DNA of 64,000 bases from Pseudomonas sp. Teo4 (GTDB taxonomy: Bacteria; Pseudomonadota; Gammaproteobacteria; Pseudomonadales; Pseudomonadaceae), in the NCBI RefSeq assembly GCF_034387475.1, contig NZ_JAXCIL010000001.1, positions 1,798,001 through 1,862,000 on the forward strand, given 5' to 3'. Position 1 is the stretch's first letter. Every line of letters starts with the position of its first letter. The position numbers and the translations under genes are program-made. The notes below the pieces were generated by a model that searched no databases, was not told where the DNA came from, and worked only from the letters and a program-made list of their open reading frames with translations. Positions 48,799-58,825 of this stretch are shown here, piece by piece.

Positions 48799-50292
48799 AT
48801 GCTTTCCGAACTGCCCATCCTGCCCGCTACCCGCGCCTTCCTCGACCGCAAGCTGAAGATGCGCATCGGCGCCGACTGGCAGGATGCCGCCAGCGGCCAG
48901 ACCCTGTCGTTCCGCAACCCGGCCACCGGCGAAATCCTTGGCGAAGTGCCCGCCGCCGATGCGACAGATGTCGACCGCGCCGTCCAGGCCGCTCGCCAGG
49001 CCTTCGACAACTCGCCGTGGAGCCGCATGCGCCCTCGCGAGCGGCAAAACCTGCTGTGGCGCCTGGCCGACCTGATGGAGCGCGATGCACAGCAACTGGC
49101 CGAACTGGAATGCCTGAACAACGGCAAGAGCGCCGTGGTGGCCAAGGTGATGGACGTGCAATTGGCCATCGACTTCCTGCGCTACATGGCCGGCTGGGCC
49201 ACCAAGATAGAGGGTAGTACCGTTGAGGCTTCGATGCCGCTGATGCCCAACGACCAGTTCCATGGCTTCGTCCGTCGCGAAGCCGTCGGTGTGGTCGGCG
49301 CCATCGTCGCCTGGAACTTCCCGCTGCTGCTGGCCTGCTGGAAGCTGGGCCCGGCCCTGGCCACCGGCTGCACCGTGGTGCTCAAGCCGGCCGACGAAAC
49401 CCCACTCACCGCACTGAAGCTCGCCGAGCTGGTGGATGAAGCCGGCTACCCGGCCGGTGTCCTTAATGTGATCACCGGCACCGGCCTGAATGCCGGCGCC
49501 GCCCTGAGCCGCCACCCTGGCGTGGACAAGCTGACCTTCACCGGCTCCACCGAGGTGGGCAAGTTGATCGGCAAGGCGGCCATGGACAACATGACCCGCG
49601 TCACCCTCGAGCTGGGCGGCAAGTCGCCGACCATCGTCATGCCCGATGCCAACCTGCAGGAAGCCGCCGCCGGCGCCGCCACGGCGATCTTCTTCAACCA
49701 GGGGCAGGTGTGCTGCGCAGGTTCCCGGCTGTACGTGCACCGCAAGCACTTCGACAACGTGGTGGCCGACATTGCCGGCATCGCCAACGGCATGAAGCTC
49801 GGCAATGGCCTGGACCCTGCCGTACAGATGGGCCCGCTGATCTCGGCCAAGCAGCAAGACCGGGTCACCGGCTATATCGAACTGGGCCGCGAGCTGGGCG
49901 CGACCATCGCCTGCGGCGGTGAAGGCTTCGGGCCGGGCTACTTCGTCAAACCGACCGTGATCGTCGATGTGGACCAGCGTCACCGCCTGGTGCAAGAGGA
50001 AATCTTCGGCCCGGTGCTGGTGGCCATGCCGTTCGATGACCTGGATGAAGTGATCGCCATGGCCAACGACAACCCTTATGGCCTGGGGGCGAGCATCTGG
50101 TCCAACGACCTGGGCGCGGTGCACCGGATGATTCCGCGCATCAAGTCCGGTTCGGTGTGGGTCAACTGCCACAGCGCGCTGGACCCGGCACTGCCGTTTG
50201 GTGGCTACAAGATGTCGGGCGTCGGCCGTGAGATGGGCGCGGCGGCGATCGAGCATTACACCGAACTCAAGTCGGTGCTCATGAAGCTCTGA
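48799..50292 (+). CDS. NAD-dependent aldehyde dehydrogenase (phenylacetaldehyde dehydrogenase-like)
   Basis: An intact 497-residue ALDH. It has 'IVAWNFPLLLACWKLGPALA' (NAD site), 'VTLELGGKSPTIVM' (catalytic Glu), 'FFNQGQVCCAGSR' (catalytic Cys), 'EEIFGPVL' and 'PFGGYKMSGVGREMG'. It would oxidise the aldehyde released by QHNDH from a primary amine, such as phenylacetaldehyde from phenylethylamine, to the acid. The 40-bp-upstream sigma-54 promoter and the regulator at 56912 tie it to the amine module. Substrate preference is inferred. Confidence 0.88.
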   Translation: MLSELPILPATRAFLDRKLKMRIGADWQDAASGQTLSFRNPATGEILGEVPAADATDVDRAVQAARQAFDNSPWSRMRPRERQNLLWRLADLMERDAQQLAELECLNNGKSAVVAKVMDVQLAIDFLRYMAGWATKIEGSTVEASMPLMPNDQFHGFVRREAVGVVGAIVAWNFPLLLACWKLGPALATGCTVVLKPADETPLTALKLAELVDEAGYPAGVLNVITGTGLNAGAALSRHPGVDKLTFTGSTEVGKLIGKAAMDNMTRVTLELGGKSPTIVMPDANLQEAAAGAATAIFFNQGQVCCAGSRLYVHRKHFDNVVADIAGIANGMKLGNGLDPAVQMGPLISAKQQDRVTGYIELGRELGATIACGGEGFGPGYFVKPTVIVDVDQRHRLVQEEIFGPVLVAMPFDDLDEVIAMANDNPYGLGASIWSNDLGAVHRMIPRIKSGSVWVNCHSALDPALPFGGYKMSGVGREMGAAAIEHYTELKSVLMKL

Positions 50293-50311
50293 CCTTCTTT
50301 GCCTGATTCGC

Positions 50312-50400
50312 CCCTTCGCGGGTAAACCCGCTCCCACAGGTTCTGCTCTGCCCTTGAGGGTTGCGCAGTACCTGTGGGAGCGGGTTTACCCGCGAAGAGG
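50312..50400. repeat. P. putida-type REP pair
   Basis: CCCCTTCGCGGGTAAACCCG and CTCCCACAGG are mirrored by CCTGTGGGAGCGGGTTTACC and CGCGAAGAGG. This is the common P. putida REP in head-to-head arrangement, between the aldehyde dehydrogenase and the porin. Confidence 0.8.
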
Positions 50401-50455
50401 CCGGATCAGTCGACACCTATTCGCCCCAATAAAACAAGAACAATGGAGCACTTCA

Positions 50456-51771
50456 ATGGCCCGTATCCGTCCGCTCGCCCTGGCATTGCTACTTGCATCC
50501 CCCTCAGCCAGGCCTACGAGCTGTACAACCAGAACGGCACCACCCTCAACGCCGACCTCGAAGCCCTGTTCGGCGCCTTCCACAGCGACGAAAGCTTCAA
50601 CCAGGCCGGCAACCGCCAACCCGGCAGCACCGCCTGGCAGGAGGGCTATGCCAAATACGGCCTGAGCGGCAGCCAGACCCTGGCCGACAGCGGCGCCCTG
50701 TATGGCGCCTTCAACCTGCTCAGTTCCGCCACCTGGGGCGATGGCGATGCCGCCGGCCTGACCCTGGGCGATGAGCGCCGCACCGCCATCGAAGACCTGT
50801 ACCTGGGCTGGCGCTCGGCCAACCTGTTCCCGGCCCTGGGCGAAGATGGCGTCGATATCTCCGGTGGCCGCCAGATCGTCACCCTCGGCGATGGCTTTCT
50901 GATCCAGGGTGACCCGGTGAACCTGGGCAAGGTCGACCTGGGCGCCAACTTCGACCGTGGCGGCGCCTACTACCTTGCCGCGCGCAAAGCCTTCGACCGC
51001 ACCGCCGTGCTGCGCCTGGGCGGCAAGCAGGGCTGGCGTGGCGACCTGATGTGGCTGAAATCCGACAACCACTTCCAGGCCGACACCTCGATGGCCGTGG
51101 CCAACCTTGAGCACGTTGCCGATGAAGGCACCGTGGGCCTGAGCTGGATCCGCGGCCTGGACGTCGACCAGCGCTACGCGCGCAAATCATGGGCCTGGAA
51201 CACCGAGATGGCATGGACACCGTCAGCCTGCGCGCGGCGCGGCAGCCTCGGCGTGAAAGACCTTGAAGTAGCCGGCGAATACGTCACCCAGGACAAGACC
51301 GGCGGCCGTGAGAACGCCTGGTACCTGGAGGGCAACTGGACCTTCTCCGAACTGCCCTGGACTCCCACCGCTACTTACCGCTACAGCCGCTTTTCCGAAG
51401 ACTTCGACCCGCTGTTCTATGGCCTGAGCCGGGGTTATGGCACCTGGTTCCAGGGCGAAGTGGCGGCCAACTATGCGGGGCCATTCAACACCAACAGCCA
51501 GGTGCATCACGTGGCGTTCAAGGCCAAGCCACGGGACAACCTGACCGTCGGGGCGCTGTACTTCGACTTCGACACGCTGGACACCGATCAGGGCAACCTG
51601 GGCGGGCGCGAGCTGGATTTGTATGTGGAGTGGATGGTCAACGACCATCTGCTGATTAGCCCGTTGGTGGGGTTCTACAAGCCTGAGCGTAGTGCGGCGG
51701 ATGGCGGCACGCAGATGGGGAGCCGGGATACCGGGACCTATATGCAGTTGGTGGTCGGGACGTTCTTCTGA
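50456..51771 (+). CDS. Outer-membrane porin, alginate-export/OprD-like beta-barrel (frameshifts)
   Basis: ATG 50456 follows TGGAG; the signal peptide 'MARIRPLALALLLASPS' is cut from the body by one missing base near 50500, after which it reads 'QAYELYNQNGTTLNADLEAL'. Barrel-type strands include 'FNLLSSATWGDGDAAGLTLG', 'DISGGRQIVTLGDGFLIQGD', 'YLAARKAFDRTAVLRLGGKQ' and a terminal 'YMQLVVGTFF' with C-terminal Phe. A local out-of-frame stretch (about 51186-51240) hides 'MGLEHRDGMDTVSLRA'. Repaired length about 438. It follows the aldehyde dehydrogenase and may admit amines or their acids across the outer membrane. Confidence 0.78.
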
Positions 51772-52144
51772 TCCATTCACTGGGGCAGCTCTACAGCTAC
51801 ATCGCCGGCAAGCCGGCGCCTACATAAAAAAACACAAACCCTGTGGGCACTTGCCGGCGATCGGACCTTCGCTAAACCCCTGATGAAATACTCAACATCA
51901 CAACATGCCCGTTGGTCTACAGACGGGTGGCCAATGGTCTACAGCAACACCTGACCTCAGCAGCACCTGCCCCATCACATGCAGTTGCTGGCCAAAGCGG
52001 AATGTTGAACTATTCCTTTGAAACACAACAGCCCCCATTATCAACATGCACCAAACCATTTAAAACGAAACTAGCAAATTTACCAGTTGCCTTGCCCATG
52101 AACAAAAGCATAATGAAGACTCAATTTATCAGAAGACACAAAAA
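51772..52144. other. AT-rich intergenic stretch before the Rhs orphan
   Basis: No gene is seen. The first part has a decayed REP pair (about 51801-51864). GGTCTACAG occurs twice around 51915-51945. From about 52000 the sequence turns AT-rich and continues so into the next gene. Confidence 0.5.
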
Positions 52145-53160
52145 ATGAACATACAGAAAATATTTTACAAGGGTAGCGCTCGATCGAGTTCATTGCAACG
52201 AGACGGGCACACATCATTCTTTTTCACCAACTCCTGCCCCATCAGCCAACAGTCGCTCGACAAACAGACAACCATAACAAACATATTTGCCACAGACCAA
52301 CAAAAAACAACATTCAATATCACAAGTCCAAATAGTCAATCCATCAACCACACACCCTACGGTTACGCACCTGCGAGAGAGCCTGACTTCACCCAAGGTT
52401 ATACAGGCCAACATCTAGAATTGATTACCGAAGGTTATTTTCTGGGAACGGCAAACGCCTCTATAGCCCTAAGCTGATGCGCTTTTTCTCCCCAGACACT
52501 TTAAGCCCTTTCGGTCTTGGTGGGCTAAATTGCTACGCTTACTGCGTGGGCGACCCAATAAACCTGACCGATCCAACCGGACAAACCCCAAATGCATTCC
52601 TTAAATTGTTTTATAAAAAGTCAGGAACAGCCTACTCACCAATCACCAATACAATTAGCAGCCCCCTCCCTCAAAATACCAAGAGTACCACCCAGCAAGA
52701 GCTCGCACACGCCCTCGCAGAAAAAACAATTGAGCTATCTAAAGTCCAAAAAGAACTAAAAGAATCCAAAGATTTATATCGCATTCTGAGCAAGCAATAC
52801 GAGATAATAAGCGACATGAATTATATTCTCAACAAAACCTCAGCAAAACTCAGCACAACTGAAATAGCAAACGCCATTATTAAAAATTACGGCAAGAAAT
52901 ATAGCGGGGCATTATTTAGTCGAACAGCCAGCAAAGCAACCATGGACGACCTACGGAAACTTTACAACCAAAACTTTATGGCTTCCGAATTCGGCCCCGA
53001 CGATCGTGCAGTTAAAGAATTAACATACTATAAAACTCTAGAGCAGTGGACTCAAACCTTCAAGACACACGAATTTAACGATACAATCAACGAACTGAAA
53101 AACCCTTTAACTAATACAGCACGCAGGTCGTCTTTAGTGCGCAACTCCCCTTTCGTATAG
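52145..53160 (+). CDS. Orphan RHS-core protein with unrelated C-terminal domain (one frameshift)
   Basis: Same plan as the gene at 6274-7247. It has 'HTPYGYAPAREPDFTQGYTG', 'LELITEGYFLGNGKRLYSPK' (after one G is restored near 52452), 'LMRFFSPDTLSPFGLGGLNC', 'YAYCVGDPINLTDPTGQTPN', and then a different tail: about 180 residues, Lys/Glu/Asn-rich, with a coiled-coil-like 'SKVQKELKESKDLYRIL' and no similarity I recognise. It is strongly AT-rich and inserted between two halves of the amine module, a sign of acquisition. The tail is a candidate effector; no catalytic motif is evident. Repaired length 338. Confidence 0.75.
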
Positions 53161-53224
53161 AAAATTTGTTTCCACCGTTATTCTGGCATGGCCTCCGAAA
53201 GACGTGACTGATGGGGGGCCTCGC

Positions 53225-54516
53225 TCAGGAATATCCCTGTTCAATTAGCCAACGACGTAACCTTACTTGCACAATTTCAGAATTATCACCCATCACTTGC
53301 TGCAGCGTCTCACCCGCCTGTAACCCCCGCACCACCGGCGCCAACTCCACCCCTTGCAGATGCCAAACCCCCAGCGGCTGATCCGCCGTCACCACCACCT
53401 CGGCCTCGTCTACCAACCCATCACGCAGCACCGGCCGACGCTCTACCCGCACTGTTTTCCAGTCCGCCGCTTCGTGCAACGGCTGCGCATCAGGCCAACC
53501 CAAGCGCCGGTCCCAGAACGTTTGCCCTGCCCGGCACTGTTCCTGGCCGTAGAAGTCCCGCCCGATGCGGGCAAAGCGCATGAACAGCTGCTCGACCCGC
53601 TGCTGATGAAACTGCTTCGCCAAGGCCGCCCGTTCCGGCCGATGCAGCAAGGTGTTGATCACCACCGGGGCCTGCAACGCCGAGGACAACGACTGGAAAA
53701 TCCCATTCCCCGAAAGTGGGTCAACCGCCATCGCCGCATCGCCCACCCGCAACCAATCGTCACCGGCACACTCACCCGCCAGAATCGCCGTGCTGCTGCG
53801 GGCGTGCACCTGCGCAGGTTGCAGCGCTTGGGCATCAAACAACTCGGCTACCAGCGCGGAACGGCGTCGGCGTTCGGCGCAGTACTCGGCCAATGCGGCT
53901 TTGCCTGGAAGCCCTTGGGCATCGAGCGTCACCTGCCAGTAGCAACGGCCATCGGCCAGCCGGGCCATCCAGGCCCACCCGTCGTCCAGGCTTTCCACCG
54001 CCGACGCCGGTGCCCCGGGCTGGCCTTGCCAGATATTGAGCAGGCTGACCGTCTCCGGGCCGCGCAAGCGGTCAGCAGTCAGCGGTGCCTGGCGGCCACG
54101 GGCTTCTACCAGGAACTCGGCTTCGAGGACCTGACCATCGTCCAGGCGTACCTGATGCCCCTGCGTACGCGATACTTCTCGCACCTGGCCTTCGATGACC
54201 GTCACCCCGGCCTGCATCAAGTCGTGACGCAATGCCTGGTCGAAGCGCTGCCGATCGAGTAGAAACTCCTGGTTCAGATGCAGGTGCTGACCATTCCAGC
54301 GCACCTGCCGGGTCGCGGGCATCGTCGCTTCCCGCAAGGCCCGCCCAAGCCTGCATGGCGTAGCCCCTCCAGCACGCGCTGCGAAACACCTTCAACAGCG
54401 GCGAAACGGCGCCACTGCGACACCACTGTTACCGGGTAACCGAGCCGACGCAGGCCGATGGCGGTGGCCGCACCGGCTGGGCCTGCACCAAGCACCAGGA
54501 TGCGTGAGTCAGTCAT
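53225..54516 (-). CDS. qhpG: QhpG, FAD-dependent tryptophan hydroxylase for CTQ biogenesis (one frameshift)
   Basis: Flavoprotein monooxygenase: 'RILVLGAGPAGAATAIGLRR' (FAD site), 'LLDRQRFDQALRHDLMQAGV', 'DWLRVGDAAMAVDPLSGNGIF' (second FAD motif, GD). QhpG hydroxylates the Trp of the QHNDH gamma subunit on the way to CTQ. One base is missing near 54340; repaired length 430. Its ATG overlaps the qhpE stop (ATGACTGA), so the two are coupled. Last gene of the regulator-F-E-G set. Confidence 0.85.
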
Positions 54517-55185
54517 TCAGCGCCCCTCGACGTTCAGGGCCGATGAAAGCCGCATGGGTTTTCAACCAGTCGACCAGTTGCTGCTGGCTCATTGCAGGCG
54601 CTTCACGCAGCAGCGCAGCAATTCGCCCGGTCAGTGCCGCACAACCCAGGCTCGCCCCGGCCATGCCGCGATCACCGACATAGCCGCCGAAATCGGCCTG
54701 GGCGGTGCCAAGCCACGACCACTGCCCCGGCGCGCAGCGGGCATCACCGGTCACCCGAATCACTCCGGGGTAACTGGCCGGGTACACCGGGCCACCCTGG
54801 GCTGGGCTCGAGGCACACAGCAACACGCCAGCGGCATGGGCTTCGGCGCAAGCCTGGCGCAGCACAGGGCGGTCCTGATGCAAGCCAAGCTCAAGTTGAC
54901 CACCGTCGCGCCCTCTTCCACCAACCACAGTAACGCCGCCGCCACCTGCAAGGCGCTGGTGCTGGCCTGTTCGGAAAACACCTGGGCCAGCAGCACCGGC
55001 ACCTCGCCCGCTTCGGCTTGCAGACGCGTCAGCACTGCGCTGCCATGGCCAAGCAGGTCCGACTGCGCCGCGCCTTCACGCAACACGCCATCCTCCAGCC
55101 AGAAACGTCGAACGGCGGCAAGCGTGCCTTGTTGAGCGGGCGAACAACCGCTGTCGATCACCCCGACACGCAGTTCAGTGCTCAT
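54509..55185 (-). CDS. qhpE: QhpE, subtilisin-like leader peptidase for the QHNDH gamma subunit (one frameshift)
   Basis: Small S8-type serine protease of 225 residues. Catalytic Asp is in 'VGVIDSGCSPAQQG', His in 'DLLGHGSAVLTRL' and Ser in 'GMAGASLGCAALTGR'. In known systems QhpE removes the N-terminal leader of modified QhpC. One G is missing near 54893 (GG to GGG restores 'NLSLGLHQDRPVLRQ'). No signal peptide, consistent with cytoplasmic processing. The ATG overlaps the end of the ABC gene by 11 bp. Confidence 0.85.
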
Positions 55186-56908
55186 GCTTGGTGGCCTCCT
55201 GCGGGAGCACCCGCAGTTGCCCATCGTGCAGGTGCAGGTGCAGATCGGCGTCGGCCAGGGTCGAGGCGCGATGGCTGATCAGGATGCGCGTACGGCCGGC
55301 GAACAGCTCGTCGATGGCTGCGATCACCTCACGCTCGGTGGCTTCGTCGACCGCCGACGTGGCTTCGTCCAGCACCAGGATCGCCGGCCCCTGCAACACC
55401 GCACGGGCGATGGCGATGCGTTGTTTCTGGCCGCCAGAGAGCTGCTGACCACGTTCGCCGAGCAGGCCATCGAGGCCCAGCGGCAGGCTTTCGAGCAAAC
55501 CCTCAAGGCGAGCCAGGCGCACCACCCGTTCAAGGTCCGCACGGCTGGCCTGGGGCGCGCCGTAGGCCAGGTTATGGGCCAAGGTGCCGCGGAACAACAC
55601 GATGTCCTGGCTGACCACCGCAATCTGCCGGCGCAGCGCCGCAAGGTCCAGCTCGCGCAAGTCGCTGCCGTCCAGCAGGATGCGACCGGCATCAGGGTCG
55701 TAGAAGCGTTGCAACAGGTCGATCAAGGTCGACTTGCCGACCCCGGAAGCGCCACTGATGGCAACCTTCAGGCCACCCGGGATGCAGGCATCGACACCCT
55801 GCAACACAGCGCCCTGACGCCCATCGTGAGCAAAACACACGCCCTCCAGGCGCAGCTCGCCCGGCCCTTGCGGCATCGACTGCGGTGTAGCGGACTCGTT
55901 GACGGCCACCGCCTCCTGCTTGAGTTCCATTACCCGCCCCAGGCTCACGGCCATGCGCTGCACCGCCACGTACAGCCCCAACAGGCTCTGCACCGGCCCG
56001 ACCGCCATGCCCATGTAGGTGGAAAACGCAATCAACGCACCCAGTTGCCAGGTGCCCTGGATCACCCACCAGCCGCCGATCAGGAAGGCACAGGCGCGGC
56101 ACCAGGACGTCAGGGTGCCGGGCACCGCCTGAGTGAAGAACTCCGTGACCTGCACCTTCAGCAGCTGGCCCATGTAGCCCTGGCCCAGCTGGTCCAGCCG
56201 CTCGGCCTCGCGGCGCTGCTGGCCTGAGGCCTGGATGAATTTCATCGCCGGTAGCGTCTCGACCAGGAACGACGACACATCCGCGGAACGTTCACGCAAG
56301 CTGCGCACCTCACGTTCCACCTTGCGCCGCATCCAGCGCAGCCACAGCACCTCGACCGGCACCAGCAAGGCCAACAGCAGCGATAACTGCCACGACAGCA
56401 TCAGCATCAACGCCACCGCGCCCACCAGGCCGATCACCGCGGACACCGCCGAGAACAGCGAATCCACGGCAAAACGCTGGATTTCGGCGACATCGCCATC
56501 CAGCCGCGAGAGGATGTCACCCGTGCGGCGACGGCCGTAAAAGGTCGGCGACAACCGCTGAAGGTGACGGTAGAGGTCATCGCGCAAGGCAAACAGGATT
56601 CGCCCGGACAACCGTGTGTGCAGGTAGCGGTTGACCCCGGCCAGCACGGTGCCAGCGAGGCCCGCGACGATCATGATCGCCGCCATGTGCCACAGGGTTT
56701 GATAATCCTTGGCCAGCAGGCCCTCGTCGATCAGGGTCTTGACCAGCCAGGGCTGGGCCAGGGCGAGCAACGATGCGCCCAGGGACAGGCCCAACAGCAC
56801 TGCAATGGCACGCCGATGCGGGCGGACGAAACCATATAGCCAGGCCAACGCCTGGCGCATGAGTACCGGGTCGCTGGACTCCACCAGCCTTGCGAACAGT
56901 CTGCCCAT
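55175..56908 (-). CDS. qhpF: QhpF, ABC exporter for the modified QHNDH gamma subunit
   Basis: An intact 577-residue fused ABC exporter. Six TM helices are in residues 30-300 (for example 'VSAVIGLVGAVALMLMLSWQ'). The nucleotide-binding domain has Walker A 'GASGVGKST' near residue 385, 'VVSQDIVLFRGTLAHN', signature 'LSGGQKQRIAIARA', Walker B 'AILVLDE' and the H-loop 'LISHR'. In this neighbourhood it fits QhpF, which moves processed QhpC to the periplasm. It starts 3 bp after the regulator's stop and overlaps qhpE. Confidence 0.88.
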   Translation of the reverse strand: MGRLFARLVESSDPVLMRQALAWLYGFVRPHRRAIAVLLGLSLGASLLALAQPWLVKTLIDEGLLAKDYQTLWHMAAIMIVAGLAGTVLAGVNRYLHTRLSGRILFALRDDLYRHLQRLSPTFYGRRRTGDILSRLDGDVAEIQRFAVDSLFSAVSAVIGLVGAVALMLMLSWQLSLLLALLVPVEVLWLRWMRRKVEREVRSLRERSADVSSFLVETLPAMKFIQASGQQRREAERLDQLGQGYMGQLLKVQVTEFFTQAVPGTLTSWCRACAFLIGGWWVIQGTWQLGALIAFSTYMGMAVGPVQSLLGLYVAVQRMAVSLGRVMELKQEAVAVNESATPQSMPQGPGELRLEGVCFAHDGRQGAVLQGVDACIPGGLKVAISGASGVGKSTLIDLLQRFYDPDAGRILLDGSDLRELDLAALRRQIAVVSQDIVLFRGTLAHNLAYGAPQASRADLERVVRLARLEGLLESLPLGLDGLLGERGQQLSGGQKQRIAIARAVLQGPAILVLDEATSAVDEATEREVIAAIDELFAGRTRILISHRASTLADADLHLHLHDGQLRVLPQEATKHEH

Positions 56909-56911
56909 GGG

Positions 56912-58825
56912 TCAGCCGCGCAACTGTTTGAGCTTGCGGTACAGCGTCGCCCGGCTGATGCCCAGCGCCTCGGCGGCGGCCGAGACATTGCCCTGATGCC
57001 GCGACAAGGCGCCGCGAATCAGCTCCAGTTCGTTGTCCTTCAGGCTGCCGGAAGCTGGTGTGCCGCTAGCCAGTTCGTCGAGCAGGCAATCGGTGAGGTG
57101 GTCGAGGGTCAGCACCTGTTCGCCGTCCTCGCGCATGGCCAGCGCCGTGCGCACGACCATTTCCAGCTGGCGGATGTTGCCTGGCCAGTCGAAGCCCTCC
57201 AACAGCTCGGCCAAAGGCGGGTCGAGGGTGACGCCCTTGGCGCCTGCCTTTTGCAGCAGGCCCTCGATGATTCCGGCCAGGTCGTCACGCTCACGCAGGG
57301 CCGGCAGGCGCAGGGAAACGCCGTTGACCCGGTAGTAAAGGTCTTCGCGGAAATGCTGCTCCAGCACCAGCCGTTTGAGGTCGCGGTGAGTTGCGCAGAT
57401 CAACGCAACATCGATTTCCTGCTCGTCACCCGCGCCCAGCGGCGCCACCCGGCGCTCTTGCAGCACCCGCAGCAACCTCGCCTGCAACGCCAGTGGCATG
57501 TCGCCGATCTCATCGAGGAACAACGTACCGCCATGGGCCTGCATCAGGCGCCCGACCATGCCGCCTCGGCGCGATCCGGTGAACGCACCCTCGCGGTAGC
57601 CGAACAGTTCGGACTCGATCAACCCTTCGGGAATGGCGGCGCAGTTGACCGCCACGAAGGGTTTGTCGGCCCTGGGGCTGGCCTGGTGCAGGGCACGGGC
57701 CACCACTTCTTTACCTGTGCCGGTCTCGCCCAGCAGCAACACCGGCAGGCCGTTGCCCAAGCCCTGGCGGGCCATGCGCAGGTTGCGGGCCAGGCGCGGG
57801 TCGCCGCCGGCCAATGCTTCCAGCGCCAGTGCCTTGCTGGGTTGCGCCGGCTTGTTCGCTGTCACGCTGCCATTGACCTGGCCATGGCGAGGCAACTGCA
57901 GGGCGCGGAAGAAGAACTCGCCCTTGGCGGTCTGCACGCTGCTGACCCCGCCCTGCCACAGGCGGGCGATGAACGCCGGTGAGCGCTCGCCCAGCAGGTC
58001 GCTGCTGCGGCGGCCGATCAAGCCTTGGCGGGAGACCTGCAACAGCTGGCAGGCGTTGTCGTTGGCAGCCAGCACTTCACCGTCCAGGCTCAGGGCCAAC
58101 AGCCCATGCCAGGCGCTGTTGAGGTATTGCGGGCGACTGTGGAAGGCCAGCACCAGTTGCTCGGGGTGGCATAGGCCGAACATCCGGCTTTCGATGTTGC
58201 CGGCCGCCAGCATCAGGGTCGACAGGCTGTCCTGGGGCTGGGCCATGACCCCTTCGCGGGTGATGTCGAGCACGCCGATCACTTCACCGCGCGGGTCGCG
58301 CAGCGGCACCGAGGTGCAGGAGAACGGGCTGAGTCGGTCCAGGTAGTGCTCGCCGCAGTTGATCAGGGTCGGGCGCCCTTCGACCACGGCAGTGCCTATG
58401 GCGTTGGTGCCGCGCAGCGATTCGCTCCAGCAGCTGCCGGGGTGCAGGTCGCGCAGGCCTTCGCGTTCGAGCACGTGGGTCTGGCCTTCGATGGCCAGTA
58501 CGTTGGCCTGGGCGTCGCCGAGAATGACGATACCGGCCTTGCCTTGGCGGGCGACCAGGTAATCCAGTTCGGGGGTAACGGCGTCCAGCAGCAGGCGGTT
58601 GCGTTCGAGCAAGGTGCGCAGGTCGTGGCCCTGCTCCAGGCCCAGGCCGACTTGTTCGCCCTGCAGGCAATTCAGGCCGTGGCCCAGGCTGCGCCGCCAC
58701 GAGGCATCGATTTCGTCGCGCAGCATGCCCAGAGGCAGCTCGCCTTCGCTGGCCAGCTTCAAGCGGGCCTGGCGGGATTCGTGTAGCGGGTCTTGGGCGT
58801 TTGTTATGGGTAATTGTCGCGCCAT
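56912..58825 (-). CDS. Sigma-54-dependent Fis-family regulator (AcoR-like) of the amine module
   Basis: An intact 637-residue enhancer-binding protein. The N-terminal GAF-type sensor is of the AcoR sort ('GSCWSESLRGTNAIGTAVVE'), followed by a PAS-like region. The AAA+ domain has Walker A 'LGETGTGKE', the sigma-54 contact loop 'GAFTGS' and 'GTLFLDEIGD'. It ends with a Fis helix-turn-helix ('VSAAAEALGISRATLYRKLK'). It fits activation of the sigma-54 promoter at 48744 and possibly of qhpA. It lies directly upstream of qhpF in the same direction, so regulator and maturation genes may be cotranscribed. Confidence 0.88.
   Translation of the reverse strand: MARQLPITNAQDPLHESRQARLKLASEGELPLGMLRDEIDASWRRSLGHGLNCLQGEQVGLGLEQGHDLRTLLERNRLLLDAVTPELDYLVARQGKAGIVILGDAQANVLAIEGQTHVLEREGLRDLHPGSCWSESLRGTNAIGTAVVEGRPTLINCGEHYLDRLSPFSCTSVPLRDPRGEVIGVLDITREGVMAQPQDSLSTLMLAAGNIESRMFGLCHPEQLVLAFHSRPQYLNSAWHGLLALSLDGEVLAANDNACQLLQVSRQGLIGRRSSDLLGERSPAFIARLWQGGVSSVQTAKGEFFFRALQLPRHGQVNGSVTANKPAQPSKALALEALAGGDPRLARNLRMARQGLGNGLPVLLLGETGTGKEVVARALHQASPRADKPFVAVNCAAIPEGLIESELFGYREGAFTGSRRGGMVGRLMQAHGGTLFLDEIGDMPLALQARLLRVLQERRVAPLGAGDEQEIDVALICATHRDLKRLVLEQHFREDLYYRVNGVSLRLPALRERDDLAGIIEGLLQKAGAKGVTLDPPLAELLEGFDWPGNIRQLEMVVRTALAMREDGEQVLTLDHLTDCLLDELASGTPASGSLKDNELELIRGALSRHQGNVSAAAEALGISRATLYRKLKQLRG

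Noticed and set aside
18132..50400. CRISPR array
   Set aside because: The short repeats here are inverted REP pairs with variable spacing and occur singly between genes; no regular direct repeats with spacers are present.
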